A DNA stretch of 5,427 nucleotides from a bacterium (GTDB taxonomy: Bacteria; Patescibacteriota; Gracilibacteria; UBA1369; LOWO2-01-FULL-3). The notes beneath the pieces were generated by a model. It did no database searches. It worked only from the letters and a program-made list of their open reading frames with translations, and was not told the DNA's origin. The position numbers and the translations under genes were made by a program. Below, piece by piece: positions 4,703-5,427 of this stretch; within the stretch, counting starts at the first letter, position 1; every line of letters begins with the position of its first letter. The stretch spans positions 1-5,427 of the forward strand of contig JAQBYK010000081.1 in NCBI GenBank assembly GCA_027622635.1. The letters run 5' to 3'.

Positions 4703-5427
4703 TTAGAAAATAATTGACGCAAAACAACCTCGAAAAGTCTGATCATTAGTATGTACATTAATCTCCTCATCCCCCTCTCTCAGAAGAAGGCGCGCATCAC
4801 CGGTGCGAAAATCCAAAGTCAAAGGATTCTCTCTCACAATCTTTCGTACCAATTTTAAACCATTACCACGGGATTCCGGCGCCCTTCCTGTAATTCTTTC
4901 AGTAAAAGCCACTTTTAGCGCACTTTCATGAGTTGCTAGAGAAGACCTTACACGATGGAGACTGGCCAAAATACCTATACCGCGGTCAGCTAAAACAACA
5001 TTTCTTCTCTTTAAATCATAAGCAAAAAAAATCCCTCTTACATCAGGCCAATTGCCAAGATTATGGTCAAAAGAATTATTACCGATCTCACCAACTGCGG
5101 CAACTATGAGAGGAACAATAGGCTCAATACCATCAATAGTCATTAAATCAGCCCTTAAAGATTCCAGTTTGGATTGAAAAGTGGCACTATCGATACAAAA
5201 ATAATGGGAATCAAGTTCATGAACCGCATGATCAATTTCCCATTCCCATGCGATTGTTGACAAATCCTGAACAAATAAATCCAGATCCTTTCTTCTATAA
5301 TATCTATGACCTTTCTCACCTGCCCGAACAGCTTTTAATTTTCCTGCATCATCCCACCTTCTGAGAGTGGTTATAGTCACGCCCAATCTTTTGGCCGCTT
5401 CCCTGATTGGTATTAAATCTCCTTCTG
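4703..5427 (-). CDS. HTH plus GHKL-ATPase (histidine-kinase-like) regulator, 5' end outside the window
   Basis: A regulatory protein that joins DNA binding to a GHKL ATP-binding fold. The frame is open to the window edge (first full codon 5425-5423), giving 240 visible residues. Numbering from that codon, residues 4-51 are a MerR/excisionase-type winged HTH: LIPIREAAKRLGV, then TTLRRWDDAGKL, then a wing ending RYYRRKDLDLFV. A helical linker (about 54-97) follows. The GHKL domain has an N box with E113, N116, N117, D120, H121 and N122 (GEIGNNSFDHN), a G1 box A-D-R-G-I-G (146-151), and a G2 box R-G-N-G-L-K-L (186-192) in GRAPESRGNGLKLV. The final strand F-A-S-I-I-F closes the fold. No phosphoacceptor histidine domain or membrane helix is visible, so it is not an ordinary sensor kinase. 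A TTG at 5386 is not the start, because it would cut the HTH in half. The true start is probably only a few codons beyond the window. It forms an operon with DUF4325. Confidence 0.88.
   Translation of the reverse strand, partial: EGDLIPIREAAKRLGVTITTLRRWDDAGKLKAVRAGEKGHRYYRRKDLDLFVQDLSTIAWEWEIDHAVHELDSHYFCIDSATFQSKLESLRADLMTIDGIEPIVPLIVAAVGEIGNNSFDHNLGNWPDVRGIFFAYDLKRRNVVLADRGIGILASLHRVRSSLATHESALKVAFTERITGRAPESRGNGLKLVRKIVRENPLTLDFRTGDARLLLREGDEEINVHTNDQTFRGCFASIIF

Noticed and set aside
5419..5426. AGAAGGAG on the minus strand as a Shine-Dalgarno for the HTH-GHKL gene
   Set aside because: No ATG, GTG or TTG lies at a usable distance downstream, and the frame is open through it, so it is probably coding sequence.

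Overview
The window holds six protein genes and no RNA gene. The best guess for the host is a member of the Patescibacteria (CPR), possibly a Peregrinibacteria-like lineage. Three things point there: an SLH surface protein with an Asp/Ala linker and a 'VYLYEG..RLTSG'-type beta module of a kind I associate with CPR S-layer proteins; a very short MscS-like membrane protein made of 'conserved TM helix' repeats; and start codons that consistently lack a Shine-Dalgarno sequence. The standard bacterial code fits: one gene ends in TGA, four end in TAA, and glycine is written with GGN codons. The taxonomic placement is inference.

Layout. Positions 1-1014 (-) encode the N-terminal 338 residues of a secreted SLH-domain protein whose 3' end lies outside the window. 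A 559-base AT-rich spacer (1015-1573) follows. It has no convincing gene but several inverted repeats, including two adjacent stem-loops at 1321-1359 and 1367-1402. A GT-B fold glycosyltransferase is at 1574-2944 (+). It converges on the next gene, and a bidirectional terminator (2957-2988) separates them.

The rest lies on the minus strand. Reading in the direction of transcription it is: an HTH plus GHKL-ATPase protein entering from beyond base 5427 (ends 4703), a small STAS-like DUF4325 protein (4690-4400), a well-formed promoter (4375-4348), a DUF4352-type lipoprotein (4315-3746), and the MscS/TM-helix protein (3677-3003).

How the genes may work together. The SLH protein, glycosyltransferase, lipoprotein and membrane protein are all envelope-related. 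The HTH-GHKL and DUF4325 genes are 12 bases apart and form a likely two-gene module. It resembles the GHKL-kinase/STAS partner switches (SpoIIAB/SpoIIAA, RsbW/RsbV), but the kinase-like domain is joined to a DNA-binding domain instead of acting on a sigma factor. That module is the most interesting system here. A second observation is a TAACC motif 13-15 bases upstream of the start codon of the three genes that have their own minus-strand leaders, in the place where a Shine-Dalgarno sequence would normally sit.
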